Assembly (NCBI GenBank): GCA_045124015.1
Contig: JBGVLA010000212.1
Span: 1-33,715, forward strand
Length of the DNA: 33,715 nucleotides
Reading direction: 5' to 3'
From: QALR01 sp045124015
GTDB lineage: Bacteria; Bacillota; Clostridia; Oscillospirales; CAG-272
How positions within the stretch are numbered: the stretch's first letter is position 1; every line of letters starts with the position of its first letter. Shown here piece by piece: positions 23,383-32,361 of the stretch. The notes beneath the pieces are model-generated. The model was not told where the DNA came from and searched no databases. It worked only from the letters and a program-made list of their open reading frames with translations. The position numbers and the translations under genes were made by a program.

Positions 23383-24453
23383 TCAGCTTTTCATTCGCTC
23401 ATCCAAAAGCATTTTCGTGCCGTTCTCACATTCGATGCCGTACATGACAAGATTTTTCATCTCACCTGCAAGCGTAATGGCAAATCTCGCTCTTGAATAT
23501 ACATTTCGAATCGTGATATTATAGGTTTCATCACTTGTGGCATGGCGAGGTCCGTACATATTGGTATCGCCCACACGGACGGCGGCATAGCCTTGTTCCA
23601 TATGCTGAGAATTCTTGGATGCATCGTAAACACCGTCAATGAAGATATCGTGGAGCTTGATCTCCCCTTGATTCAAAAGGCGGACATTAGCGCAAAACGC
23701 AGAGGTCCTGATATTTTTGATGGTGATATCACAGATATCGGAAGGAAGTCCCGCCACCTTGAAATGCTTTTCCAAATGCCAATCGAGAGCTGTCAGTGCA
23801 ATCGAATCGTCCTCAGTAAAGCCCGTGATATTTTCGATCGTGATATGATGACAGCCCTGACGCAGATCGATACCATCTGCATTTTTGACGAGAATCTCTT
23901 GATAACGGGAATGCTTGATCCCGTGATATACGTTTCCCTCGCGGTCTATCGCCGTGTCATTCGCACAAAAATCAATATCCCCGAGATAGCCATTTGCACA
24001 ATACACAAAGTTCAGCGCCCACCAACGCTGATGACGGCAGGAAATGCCTTTTATCATAAAGCCGTTGACGTTGGTAAACAAAACGAGATTGTTTTTCCAA
24101 ACAGGCGGCAAGCCGTCCTGCATTTGATTGCGCTCCGAAAGCCCGTTATATTCCCCACCGTCCAAAATCGCTGTACCGCGTCCGATAATGGAAATATTGG
24201 TGTCCGTTCCGTCCGTCGTTTTGCCAAGCGCGGTATCGTGATGCTCGTTGACGAACATATTGCTGTATACGCCGTCGGCAAGGCGCAAATGACAATCCGC
24301 CAAAATGAGCGTGAAATTGGATGGGATGCGGATCGCCGTATCGATGATATACTTTCCGCTGATCACCGCATTTCGGGTTTCGTTTTGAACCGCTTCGGCG
24401 ATCTTCTCCGCAATATACGCAGAACCGTTTGATAAAAATTCTCCGTTCATCAT
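23383..24453 (-). CDS. GH28-like right-handed beta-helix protein
   Basis: A 356-residue protein with parallel beta-helix repeats (INI/ITI-type coils such as CHHITIENITG and CDITIKNIRTS). Motifs resembling the polygalacturonase active site are NADGID (residues 191-196) and EDDSIAL (Asp215, Asp216). The family's GHG and RIK motifs are not seen, so the assignment to GH28 is tentative and another beta-helix glycosidase or lyase family is possible. It lacks a signal peptide, unusual for pectin-type enzymes, and fits intracellular trimming of imported glycosides. Two ATGs (24453 and 24450) follow AAGGAG. The first overlaps the GH1 stop codon as ATGA, so translation is coupled. It is the last gene of the GH116-GH1-GH28-like operon. 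Confidence 0.75.
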   Translation of the reverse strand: MMNGEFLSNGSAYIAEKIAEAVQNETRNAVISGKYIIDTAIRIPSNFTLILADCHLRLADGVYSNMFVNEHHDTALGKTTDGTDTNISIIGRGTAILDGGEYNGLSERNQMQDGLPPVWKNNLVLFTNVNGFMIKGISCRHQRWWALNFVYCANGYLGDIDFCANDTAIDREGNVYHGIKHSRYQEILVKNADGIDLRQGCHHITIENITGFTEDDSIALTALDWHLEKHFKVAGLPSDICDITIKNIRTSAFCANVRLLNQGEIKLHDIFIDGVYDASKNSQHMEQGYAAVRVGDTNMYGPRHATSDETYNITIRNVYSRARFAITLAGEMKNLVMYGIECENGTKMLLDERMKS

Positions 24454-25814
24454 GTTTTCTCCTTGCTATGTGTGTAAATCCAATCGCGATACCAATAAGC
24501 AGAATCCTTCGGAATTCGCTCTTGCGTTTCATAATTGACATAAACAATGCCAAAGCGGTCGGTATATCCCTTTGCCCATTCAAAATTATCCATAAAAGAC
24601 CAAAGGAAATATCCCCGAATGTCCGCGCCATCCTCCGTTGCCTTTTCAAGCTCCAAAAGATAGCGATGCAAAAAATCGATCCTATTGGGGTCATGGACCT
24701 TTCCGTCAAGCGAGACCGCATCATGTGCGGACATACCGTTTTCCGTAATCAAGATGGGCAAACGGTATCTTTCGTACAAAAATCTCGGTCCCCAACGCAA
24801 ACATTTTGGCGTGATGCTCCATTGAATCGCCGTTTTGGAAGCACCGATCTCGCGATCCGCAAATGTATATCCTCCCTTGCCATCGGACATGACGGCCTTG
24901 CCGTTATAAATATTTTGCGCATAAAAATCGATCGGCTGAGAGATCAGCTTCATATCCTCATCCGTAATTTCGGGAAGATATTCTTTGTAGAGCGCAAGTC
25001 CGTCCTCGGGATAGCGACCCAAAAGAACAGGATCACTCCACCATGCGGTGTTCCACATGATACGGCTTCCAAGCGCAGGACAAGCAAAAAAGCTTTTTCT
25101 TGCCGCTTCTATATCGTCGGCAGATTCACTTTGCGGATAATTTGCCGTACAGGTAGGAGCATAGCCGATCTTGATCGGTTGCTTCGCAGCCTTGCGCATG
25201 GCGATGACAGCGGCACCGTGAGCCTTCAATACATTGTGGCACATCTGGAAAATATCCTTATAGGACACCTTTAGCCCCGGCGCATGAACGCCGGAAAGAT
25301 AACCTGAGCCAATAAAGCACTGCGGTTCATTGAACGTAATATAGTTGACGCAACGATCCGAAAAAAGCTCGACGATCTTGCCTGCATAGTCGGCAAACCA
25401 TGCAACGCTGTCATCATTCAGCCAACCGCCCTTTCGGTATAATTCATACGGATAATCCCAATGAAAAAGCGTGATATACGGTTCGATACCGTTTTTCAAA
25501 AGTTCATCGATCAAGTCTGAATAAAAACGAACGCCTTTTTCATTGATCTCCCCTATTCCCTTCGGAAAGATTCTGGTCCAGCTGATGGAAAAACGATACG
25601 CCTTGATACCCAGCTCCTTCATCAGCGCAACGTCTTCACGAAAACGATGGTAATGGTCGCACGCGATATCGCCCGTATGCCCCTCCTCTATATGACCGCG
25701 TTCATGACAAAAAACATCCCAAACGCTAAGTCCTTTTCCATCCTCGTTCCATGCGCCCTCGATCTGATACGATGCTGTCGCGGTTCCCCAAATAAAATCA
25801 CTGCGAAAACTCAT
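24450..25814 (-). CDS. Beta-glucosidase-type glycoside hydrolase family 1
   Basis: A 454-residue GH1 enzyme, a retaining beta-glycosidase of normal family length. The N-terminal signature FIWGTATASYQIEGAWNEDG is complete. The acid/base Glu163 lies in ITFNEPQ and the nucleophile Glu358 in ILITENGMS. The sugar-binding WxxxPxxxR-like stretch and the C-terminal GYFLWSFMDNFEWAKGY motif are present, so it is likely active. The absence of a phospho-binding signature favours a plain beta-glucosidase or beta-galactosidase over a 6-phospho form. The ATG at 25814 is chosen because AAAGGGA precedes it and the GH1 signature begins there. It lies 19 bases after the GH116 stop and overlaps the GH28-like gene, so all three form one operon. 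Confidence 0.95.
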   Translation of the reverse strand: MSFRSDFIWGTATASYQIEGAWNEDGKGLSVWDVFCHERGHIEEGHTGDIACDHYHRFREDVALMKELGIKAYRFSISWTRIFPKGIGEINEKGVRFYSDLIDELLKNGIEPYITLFHWDYPYELYRKGGWLNDDSVAWFADYAGKIVELFSDRCVNYITFNEPQCFIGSGYLSGVHAPGLKVSYKDIFQMCHNVLKAHGAAVIAMRKAAKQPIKIGYAPTCTANYPQSESADDIEAARKSFFACPALGSRIMWNTAWWSDPVLLGRYPEDGLALYKEYLPEITDEDMKLISQPIDFYAQNIYNGKAVMSDGKGGYTFADREIGASKTAIQWSITPKCLRWGPRFLYERYRLPILITENGMSAHDAVSLDGKVHDPNRIDFLHRYLLELEKATEDGADIRGYFLWSFMDNFEWAKGYTDRFGIVYVNYETQERIPKDSAYWYRDWIYTHSKEKT

Positions 25815-25833
25815 ATATATTCCCTTTCTTCTA

Positions 25834-28350
25834 TCATGCTTTGTTCCATTCAACCGTAATATGACGACAAATCTCTTTTCTTTCCCATGTAAAAACATCG
25901 CCGTTTTGAGAAAACGCTACCGGTGTACCGTCGATGATGACGGCCCTTGCGCGCTCTGCATTTCCGAGCGTCAAGCGCTCAAGCACGAGTGCACCGTCCT
26001 TAAGCTCGATCTTCGATTCCTTGGCGGTTTTGGAAAATACGCCCCAACCCGTGCCTAAACTCCAAAGCGCACGAAAATCGCCGGGAAGCTTCGGAGAAAA
26101 GCCGATGCTCTTTTTCGGAAGATCGAAGGAAAAACCACTAAAGATGGGGAGAAGCGAAAAGCTCGCCATTGCTCTCGCATAATTGTTGCCGCATTCGATC
26201 TCGTTCCACGGATTTCTTTTTGCACCGTCATAACGGTCGCGGATCGCACGAACGACGGCAATGCCCTCATCAAGATAACCCTCGCTGACAAGAAGTCCCG
26301 CAAACGCATATTCAAAGCCCGTCATGCACTCCTCACAATACGGAATCGGGATCACAGGCTTTTTGCTTCCCTCGGGATAATCGCAGATAACGGTACCGCC
26401 CTCGTCATTTAGGGCAAATACACGCCACATATTCGCAAATTCGCGCAGACTTGGCTTAAAATTGTTTGCGATCATATTTTCAAGCGCCGTTTTTCGCTGT
26501 TCCTTATCAAAAATATCGCCAAGTCCCAAGAGATTTGCGTGCCATTGTCCGAGCATCTGATCGATGATCGAGCCATCTGCAATTTGATATTTGAGCTGAT
26601 TTTGCTCTTCATTCCAATAATTCGGGCAATCAAAACGTTCGGTATATTCCTTACGGGAAAGGTCGACCTTTTGGATAAAATATTTGCCGTTAAACAAATT
26701 TTCCTTTGTATAAGCATAGCCCTTTTCGAAAAGCGCGCGATAATCCGCCGCCTTTTCGTACTCATCGAGATACTCCGCCATCTCTGCCGCCGCCGAAAGC
26801 GCCGCAAGATACAATCCCTCAAGCCAAGAGGAAGGTCCAAAAAGCTCCATGTCCAGCGTATGATGCTGTCTGCCCTCCAAAACGCCGTCGCGGTCAAGAT
26901 CCCACGCATCGGGATTTTCCTCGTGCCATGCATATGCCAGTATTTTTTGAACGGTATCCCAGTGCGCCCTCAGCCACTTGTCATCTCCGCTAATTTTCCA
27001 TTCGCGCAAGGTCTTGACAACGGTGAGCATCGAGCCATCCACACACGCACGCGTCTTCGAGACGCCTCTGCCAAGAGGCAACAAGGTTCGGAAGCCCATT
27101 TTTCCGTTTTCCTCTACATCGCAAGCAAATTCCGTTTCACGGATCGAGCGTTCCAGATCGGGGAAAAGGAAGCAAAGCGCATATGCATAGCTCCAAACAT
27201 GCGTACAAGTACCCTCACAAGACCCCTTTTGGCTGTGAACGCCTTCCCATCCGTAAAAAGCACCGTTTTCAAGCCTCAGCACTGTCGGAGATTTCAAAAC
27301 GGACATCGTCGAAGAGATTGCATCAATCACGGCAGGATCCAAGGTCGAGGAATGCAACGCATCGCGGAACGCTACTGTTTTCTTATAAAATTCATCACCA
27401 TGCAAAAGTGCATAGAAAGCGGAAGCGCGGGAATTTTCATAACGTGTGGCATAGTAATTTTTCCACATGACGTCTCGATCGTTTTCGTCCTTGAGGCGCC
27501 ACCAATAATTATAGCAATTCGGGACGTTCCAAGCGAGGATGAAGCGTGTTTTTTTACCCTCGTCAAGGGGCGCGCCGATCGTACAGCAATCCGCCTTGCC
27601 GGCTTCCTCATAATGACGGTCCAAAAGCGTTCCTTGTGTCATCTCATACCAAAATGTGGAAACAGGGTCGCGCCATTCGCCGCGATACCAATATTCCTGT
27701 ATCACAGCGTCTTTTGCATCCACCGCTACGGTAAGATCTCCATATTCCGCATCCTCCGGAGAGATATCTGCATAACGGAGCATCACGGCAGGATATTCAC
27801 CACCCTCAACGATCTGATTTTTTGTTCGTAAAAAAGGATTGGTTACGGAAAAAAAGGCGGCATATTTTACATCGGCATTGCCATTTTTCACACAAATATC
27901 AAAAAACGCCGCAGGGATGCTTGAATTTTCCGAGTCGAGAGGGATCATCGGATTCCATGCCGTCAGAACTACTTCACCGGGGAAATATTCATCGCAAAAA
28001 GTAAGCTCGGCTGTCGGAAAACGCCCATCGAAGACCACCTCTCGAAAATGCGGATAAGATGCCATCGCATTCTGAGCGTAGCCCTCACCAAAGCCTCTGC
28101 CCTGCGAACCGCGTGTAAAGCCCGAAAAATCTTTCAACGCATCACCTTGCAAAATCTTCACGATACGCCGTCCGTCGGGATATTCCGCAGTTACTGCGAA
28201 AAAGGTACAGCCATTGATGCTGTTTTTATTCGGACGATTAAAAATCTCAAAATCAATAAGCGAGCCGTTTCCCGAAATACCGATGGCCCCCGTACCGATA
28301 CCACCAAGAGGAAAAGAAATCTCTTTTAGTTTGTTGCCTGTATAAAGCAT
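25834..28350 (-). CDS. Glycoside hydrolase family 116 (glucosylceramidase/beta-glucosidase type)
   Basis: An 838-residue GH116 enzyme (DUF608 domain). The N-terminal signature EISFPLGGIGTGAIGI is followed by a beta-sandwich (about residues 1-300) and an (alpha/alpha)6 catalytic domain with LEGRQHHTLDMELFGPSSWLEG-type spacing, CDYPEG and the conserved CEECMTGFEYAFAGLL, ending with WNEIECGNNYARAMASF. Relatives include human GBA2 and archaeal/bacterial beta-glucosidases and beta-xylosidases acting on aryl or lipid glycosides. The protein appears cytoplasmic. AGGAGG precedes the ATG at 28350. As first gene of the operon with GH1 and a beta-helix glycosidase, it suggests a beta-glucoside- or beta-xyloside-containing substrate. 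It is divergent from the GH36 gene. Confidence 0.92.
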   Translation of the reverse strand: MLYTGNKLKEISFPLGGIGTGAIGISGNGSLIDFEIFNRPNKNSINGCTFFAVTAEYPDGRRIVKILQGDALKDFSGFTRGSQGRGFGEGYAQNAMASYPHFREVVFDGRFPTAELTFCDEYFPGEVVLTAWNPMIPLDSENSSIPAAFFDICVKNGNADVKYAAFFSVTNPFLRTKNQIVEGGEYPAVMLRYADISPEDAEYGDLTVAVDAKDAVIQEYWYRGEWRDPVSTFWYEMTQGTLLDRHYEEAGKADCCTIGAPLDEGKKTRFILAWNVPNCYNYWWRLKDENDRDVMWKNYYATRYENSRASAFYALLHGDEFYKKTVAFRDALHSSTLDPAVIDAISSTMSVLKSPTVLRLENGAFYGWEGVHSQKGSCEGTCTHVWSYAYALCFLFPDLERSIRETEFACDVEENGKMGFRTLLPLGRGVSKTRACVDGSMLTVVKTLREWKISGDDKWLRAHWDTVQKILAYAWHEENPDAWDLDRDGVLEGRQHHTLDMELFGPSSWLEGLYLAALSAAAEMAEYLDEYEKAADYRALFEKGYAYTKENLFNGKYFIQKVDLSRKEYTERFDCPNYWNEEQNQLKYQIADGSIIDQMLGQWHANLLGLGDIFDKEQRKTALENMIANNFKPSLREFANMWRVFALNDEGGTVICDYPEGSKKPVIPIPYCEECMTGFEYAFAGLLVSEGYLDEGIAVVRAIRDRYDGAKRNPWNEIECGNNYARAMASFSLLPIFSGFSFDLPKKSIGFSPKLPGDFRALWSLGTGWGVFSKTAKESKIELKDGALVLERLTLGNAERARAVIIDGTPVAFSQNGDVFTWERKEICRHITVEWNKA

Positions 28351-28425
28351 TGCTACCTCCTGCCGCCACATACGGCTTTATATTTCTATCAAATGCCCGA
28401 GACGGCATATGTCATATCTATATCC

Positions 28426-28455
28426 ATTTTAACTTACCAAACTTCTTTTTGTCAA
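28426..28455 (-). promoter_or_regulatory. Sigma-A promoter of the GH116-GH1-GH28-like operon
   Basis: On the minus strand a perfect TTGACA (28450-28455), an 18-base spacer and TAAAAT (28426-28431), about 75 bases before the start codon. Confidence 0.6.
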
Positions 28456-28523
28456 GTTCAAATATTTATGATCCTCCCATTTTCTAAAAGTCATGGATTA
28501 TCCATAGGTTTTCCTTTGAAATA

Positions 28524-28552
28524 TTGACTTTTCTCTAAAAAAATGATATCAT
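28524..28552 (+). promoter_or_regulatory. Sigma-A promoter of the GH36-oxidoreductase operon
   Basis: TTGACT (28524-28529), a 17-base spacer and TATCAT (28547-28552). The -10 lies in a 10-bp palindrome, ATGATATCAT (28543-28552), which is also the core of the larger palindrome at 8661-8682. Confidence 0.7.
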
Positions 28553-28585
28553 GAAATCAACAAAAAACATCAAAGGAGAATGTTT

Positions 28586-30799
28586 ATGGCTATTTATTTC
28601 AATCCCGAAACCAAGTTTTTTTACCTTGAAGGAAAAAACATTTCTTACGTTTTCGGCATCAACAGAACTGGCTTTCCCGAGCATTATTATTTCGGCACGC
28701 GCATCGGACGCGACGATCTGACCTATACGTATGAGGCAAATATCGGCGATTCCGGAGAAGCGGCGATCCCCGGAAAGGTCCACGCAGGCGGTCTTTCCTA
28801 TAACGTATACAGAAGTGAAGTATCCTTTTACGGCAACGGTGAATTCCGTGAATGTTCACTCCAGCTTTTACAAAAGAACGGCAGCAGATTGAACGAATTT
28901 CTCTATGAAACACACGAGATCCTCGCAGAAAAGCCCGCTCTTGCTGGTATGCCCTCCATGCGCGGCGGTGAAACGCTGAAGCTTACACTCAAGGATAAGC
29001 TTTCGGAAATGCGCGTTCATCTTTTCTATACGGTATACGACGATGCATCCGTTATTGCCCGCCATATGGAAATCGAAAACTGCACGGATGAGGACGTAAA
29101 AATTCTCCGCGCATACAGCTTTACGCTCGACGTCGTTGGTTCCGATCACGACTTGCTCACCATCGAAAATGCATGGGCGCGTGAAGGCAAGCCCGAACGC
29201 ACACCGCTTCCTCACGGCATCGTTTGCGTAGATGAAAAATCCGCATCCTCCACGCGTCGCCACAGCCCCGCAATGGCGCTGATCAGCAAAAACACAACGG
29301 AAGATACAGGCAGTGCGCTTGGCGTGAACCTCATTTACTCCGCATCTTATGCGCTCAAGGCTGAGGTCGGTACGAAGGGCTACACACGTCTGACAGGCGG
29401 TATCAACGACTTTGATTTCACTTGGGAGCTTGCCGCAGGTGAAACGTTTGCCACACCCGAGGTCGTGCTTGCATACTCGAATGAAGGTATCGGCGGTATG
29501 TCGCGTGAATATCACGATGCTTACAGAAAATACCTCATCAACGAGCGCTTCGCCAACGTTCCGCATCCGCTCGTCATCAATAGCTGGGAGGCAGTATACT
29601 TCGGCTGCACGCCCGAGCGTTTGCTCCCCATCATCGACGCCGTCCGCGGTACGGGCATCGATACCTTCGTGCTTGACGACGGCTGGTTCGGCTCTCGCAG
29701 AAACGATAAGGCAGGTCTCGGAGACTGGACGGTAAGCCCCGAGGTATTCCCCGAGGGTCTTACACCCGTTATCGATTACGTTCACGATGCCGGTATGAAA
29801 TTCGGTATCTGGTTTGAACCCGAAATGGTCAACCCCGACAGCGATCTTTACCGCGCACATCCCGATTGGGCAATTGCCGTTCCCGGAACAGAGCCTTGTG
29901 TTTCCCGTCGTCAGCTCGTGCTGGATATCACACGCGAAGACGTACGCGATTATATCGTAGAGGCTGTTTCCAAGATCCTGCGCGAAAACGAGATCGACTA
30001 CGTTAAGTGGGACTTCAACCGCGCGATTACGGAAAACTTCTCCCGTGCGCTCCCCGCAGGTAAGCAACAGGAATTTCATCATCGTTATGCGCTCGGCTTT
30101 TACGACCTTTGCGAGCGTCTTGTAAACGGATTTCCGCATATCTTCTTTGAAGGCTGTGCCGGCGGTGGCGGACGCTTTGACCCTGCTATCCTCTACTATT
30201 TCCCGCAGATATGGGCAAGCGACGACACCGATGCCTATATGCGTACGCAGATCCAATACGGCACCTCTCTTTTCTATCCGCTTTCCGCCATCTCCTGCCA
30301 CACCTCCATCTGTCCCAATCATCAGACGGAAAGAACAACTCCGTTCAGCACACGTGCCAATATCGCACATCTCGGCGCAACGGGCTATGAGCTTGATACG
30401 ACAAAGATCACACCCGAAGAATTGGATGAGATCAAGCTTCAGGTTGCAGAATACCGCGAAATGGAAGATCTCGTGCTTCACGGCGATCTTTACAGAATGG
30501 AAAACACCTTTGATTCCAATTATTTTGCGGTAACGGTCGTTTCTAAAGACAAAGCAAAAGCAAAAGTAACCGCTATGCGTGCGCTTTGCCGTCCCAACGA
30601 CGAACACAAACGCATCTTCCCGCGCGGACTGGATGCAAACGCTGTTTACGAGGTCGTAAATAAAGAATACGGACTTTGCTTGCGTCTTTCGGGCGCGGCG
30701 ATCATGAACGTCGGTTTGGTATTGCCTCTCAAAACGGCAGGCGGTAAAATGCCGGGCGACTTCAAAACATTCGTATTTGATATCAAAAAAGCATATTGA
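28586..30799 (+). CDS. Alpha-galactosidase (glycoside hydrolase family 36)
   Basis: A 737-residue GH36 enzyme that removes terminal alpha-galactosyl residues from raffinose-type oligosaccharides, melibiose or galactomannan fragments. An N-terminal beta-supersandwich is followed by a TIM barrel with VINSWEAVYFG, FVLDDGWFGSR, the nucleophile Asp476 in DYVKWDFNR, the substrate loop FFEGCAGGGGRFD and the acid/base Asp546 in WASDDTDAY. Length matches the intracellular bacterial type, with no signal peptide. ATG 28586 is chosen over 28580 because AAAGGAG at 28572-28578 is seven bases away (only one from the earlier ATG). It heads a two-gene operon with an oxidoreductase, 38 bases before it. Confidence 0.96.
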   Translation: MAIYFNPETKFFYLEGKNISYVFGINRTGFPEHYYFGTRIGRDDLTYTYEANIGDSGEAAIPGKVHAGGLSYNVYRSEVSFYGNGEFRECSLQLLQKNGSRLNEFLYETHEILAEKPALAGMPSMRGGETLKLTLKDKLSEMRVHLFYTVYDDASVIARHMEIENCTDEDVKILRAYSFTLDVVGSDHDLLTIENAWAREGKPERTPLPHGIVCVDEKSASSTRRHSPAMALISKNTTEDTGSALGVNLIYSASYALKAEVGTKGYTRLTGGINDFDFTWELAAGETFATPEVVLAYSNEGIGGMSREYHDAYRKYLINERFANVPHPLVINSWEAVYFGCTPERLLPIIDAVRGTGIDTFVLDDGWFGSRRNDKAGLGDWTVSPEVFPEGLTPVIDYVHDAGMKFGIWFEPEMVNPDSDLYRAHPDWAIAVPGTEPCVSRRQLVLDITREDVRDYIVEAVSKILRENEIDYVKWDFNRAITENFSRALPAGKQQEFHHRYALGFYDLCERLVNGFPHIFFEGCAGGGGRFDPAILYYFPQIWASDDTDAYMRTQIQYGTSLFYPLSAISCHTSICPNHQTERTTPFSTRANIAHLGATGYELDTTKITPEELDEIKLQVAEYREMEDLVLHGDLYRMENTFDSNYFAVTVVSKDKAKAKVTAMRALCRPNDEHKRIFPRGLDANAVYEVVNKEYGLCLRLSGAAIMNVGLVLPLKTAGGKMPGDFKTFVFDIKKAY

Positions 30800-30837
30800 T
30801 CCACAAAAACAATATATTAGGTGAGGATATTCAAACT

Positions 30838-32139
30838 ATGAAACAGTTAACAGTTGTACTCATCGGTGCAGGAGGCAGAGGTTCTGCCTACGCGAAACAT
30901 ATGCACATGACACCCGAAAAATACAAGATCGTTGCCGTGGCTGATCCCAATAAAGAAAAATGCCGCGTCATTCGGGAAATGTACGGCTTTTCAGAGGACA
31001 TGTGCTTCTCAGATTGGAAAGATCTGCTCGCTCTTCCGAAAATGGCTGACATTGCGGTCATCGCCACATCGGACAACCTGCATTATGAGCCCGCCATGAA
31101 AGCGATCTCCCTTGGATATGATCTGCTTCTCGAAAAACCCGTGGCACAGACCGTGAAGGAATGCACGGATATTGCCAACGCCGCTAAAGAAAAGAATGTT
31201 TCCGTTCTCGTTTGTCATGTTTTGCGATATACACCCTTCTATAAAAAAGTGAAATCCATCATCACAAGCGGTACGCTCGGTGAGATCGTTTCCCTCGATC
31301 AGACAGAATGTGTGGGAAATGTTCACTTCTCTCATAGCTTTGTCCGCGGAAATTGGCACTCCGAAAAGGAAGCAACCCCTATGATCCTCGCCAAGACCTG
31401 CCACGATCTGGATATGGCACAGTGGCTCATCGATAAACCCTGCAAAAAGGTCTCTTCCTTCGGCAGTCTGACACATTTTACAGAGAAAAATGCGCCTGAA
31501 GGTTCTCCTCGCAGATGCATTGACGGCAACTGTCCTCACGCCAAGACCTGTGTTTATAACTGCGAAACGCTTTATATCCATAATCCCGACGGTCGCCCTT
31601 GGAAGGATATCTTCAAAAAGCAGGTCGCCACACACGACAACTTTTCCGATGAAGAGCTCCGCGAGGCACTGAAGCGCACCGACTACGGACTTTGTGTTTA
31701 TCACGCCAACAACGATATGGTGGATCACCAGATCGTGAATATGGAATTTGCCGATGGCGTCATCTCGCATCTTTCCGTCAACGCCTTCAACGGTGGCGGC
31801 AGATATATCCACATTTACGGCACAAGGGGAGAACTTTATGCCTTTGAATCTGACAAAGAGATTCAAATTTACAACTTTGCGGAAGGCAAACGTTATAAAG
31901 TTCCCGTCCTTGAAGAGGGTGAGACCATCGTGGGCGGTCATCTCGGCGGCGATCTCGGCATCGTTACCGATCTTTATGATTATCTGACAGGAAATTACAC
32001 GGGCAATTCCATTGCGAATATTCGTGTTTCCGTTGCAAACCATTTGATCGGCTTTGCGGCAGAGGAAGCAAGACACAACGATACCGTGGTTCAGATGGAT
32101 GATTATTTCGCAAAAAACAACTATGAAAATCTTTTGTGA
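30838..32139 (+). CDS. Gfo/Idh/MocA family oxidoreductase
   Basis: A 433-residue NAD(P)-dependent sugar or inositol-type oxidoreductase. The N-terminal Rossmann fold begins VVLIGAGGRGSAYAKH, and the family's EKP motif is seen in LLLEKPVAQT. The C-terminal half contains a Cys-rich insert (RRCIDGNCPHAKTCVYNC), found in a subgroup of this family and possibly metal-binding. In sugar-degradation loci such enzymes oxidise the released monosaccharide or act in oxidation-elimination-reduction glycosidase chemistry. The ATG at 30838 follows a GTGAGGA ribosome binding site. It is co-transcribed with the alpha-galactosidase and ends at a strong terminator. The substrate is unknown. Confidence 0.92.
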   Translation: MKQLTVVLIGAGGRGSAYAKHMHMTPEKYKIVAVADPNKEKCRVIREMYGFSEDMCFSDWKDLLALPKMADIAVIATSDNLHYEPAMKAISLGYDLLLEKPVAQTVKECTDIANAAKEKNVSVLVCHVLRYTPFYKKVKSIITSGTLGEIVSLDQTECVGNVHFSHSFVRGNWHSEKEATPMILAKTCHDLDMAQWLIDKPCKKVSSFGSLTHFTEKNAPEGSPRRCIDGNCPHAKTCVYNCETLYIHNPDGRPWKDIFKKQVATHDNFSDEELREALKRTDYGLCVYHANNDMVDHQIVNMEFADGVISHLSVNAFNGGGRYIHIYGTRGELYAFESDKEIQIYNFAEGKRYKVPVLEEGETIVGGHLGGDLGIVTDLYDYLTGNYTGNSIANIRVSVANHLIGFAAEEARHNDTVVQMDDYFAKNNYENLL

Positions 32140-32193
32140 ACCAAATTGGGCGGTACGATTATATTAACTTAAAATACCCTTTTGAATTATTGA

Positions 32194-32236
32194 AAAAAGG
32201 TCAGTGTGGAGTCATAGCTCCACACTGACCTTTTTG
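32194..32236 (+). terminator. Strong intrinsic terminator after the GH36-oxidoreductase operon
   Basis: A perfect stem of at least 13 pairs (32199-32211 with 32218-32230), extended by A/T pairs, with a six-base loop and a T5 tract. It also marks the left limit of the following mobile-type segment. Confidence 0.92.
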
Positions 32237-32278
32237 GGTTTCTTTAGGCGTGGGATTCGAGAAAACAAAAACACCGCG

Positions 32279-32296
32279 AGGGTCTGTAACAGCCCT
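32279..32296. repeat. Short imperfect inverted repeat at the possible mobile-segment boundary
   Basis: AGGGTCTGT and ACAGCCCT form an imperfect inverted repeat with one bulge. It sits between the oxidoreductase terminator and the HTH gene. It could be a recombination or end site, or a chance structure. Confidence 0.25.
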
Positions 32297-32361
32297 ATTT
32301 TACACATACTGTAATCGGGAATCCATCGGAAATAGAACTGAAAATAAGGAAATCAGCAAAT

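Noticed and set aside
28868..30607. Minus-strand open frame opposite GH36
   Set aside because: Shadow of the GH36 gene, whose nucleophile and acid/base motifs are intact.
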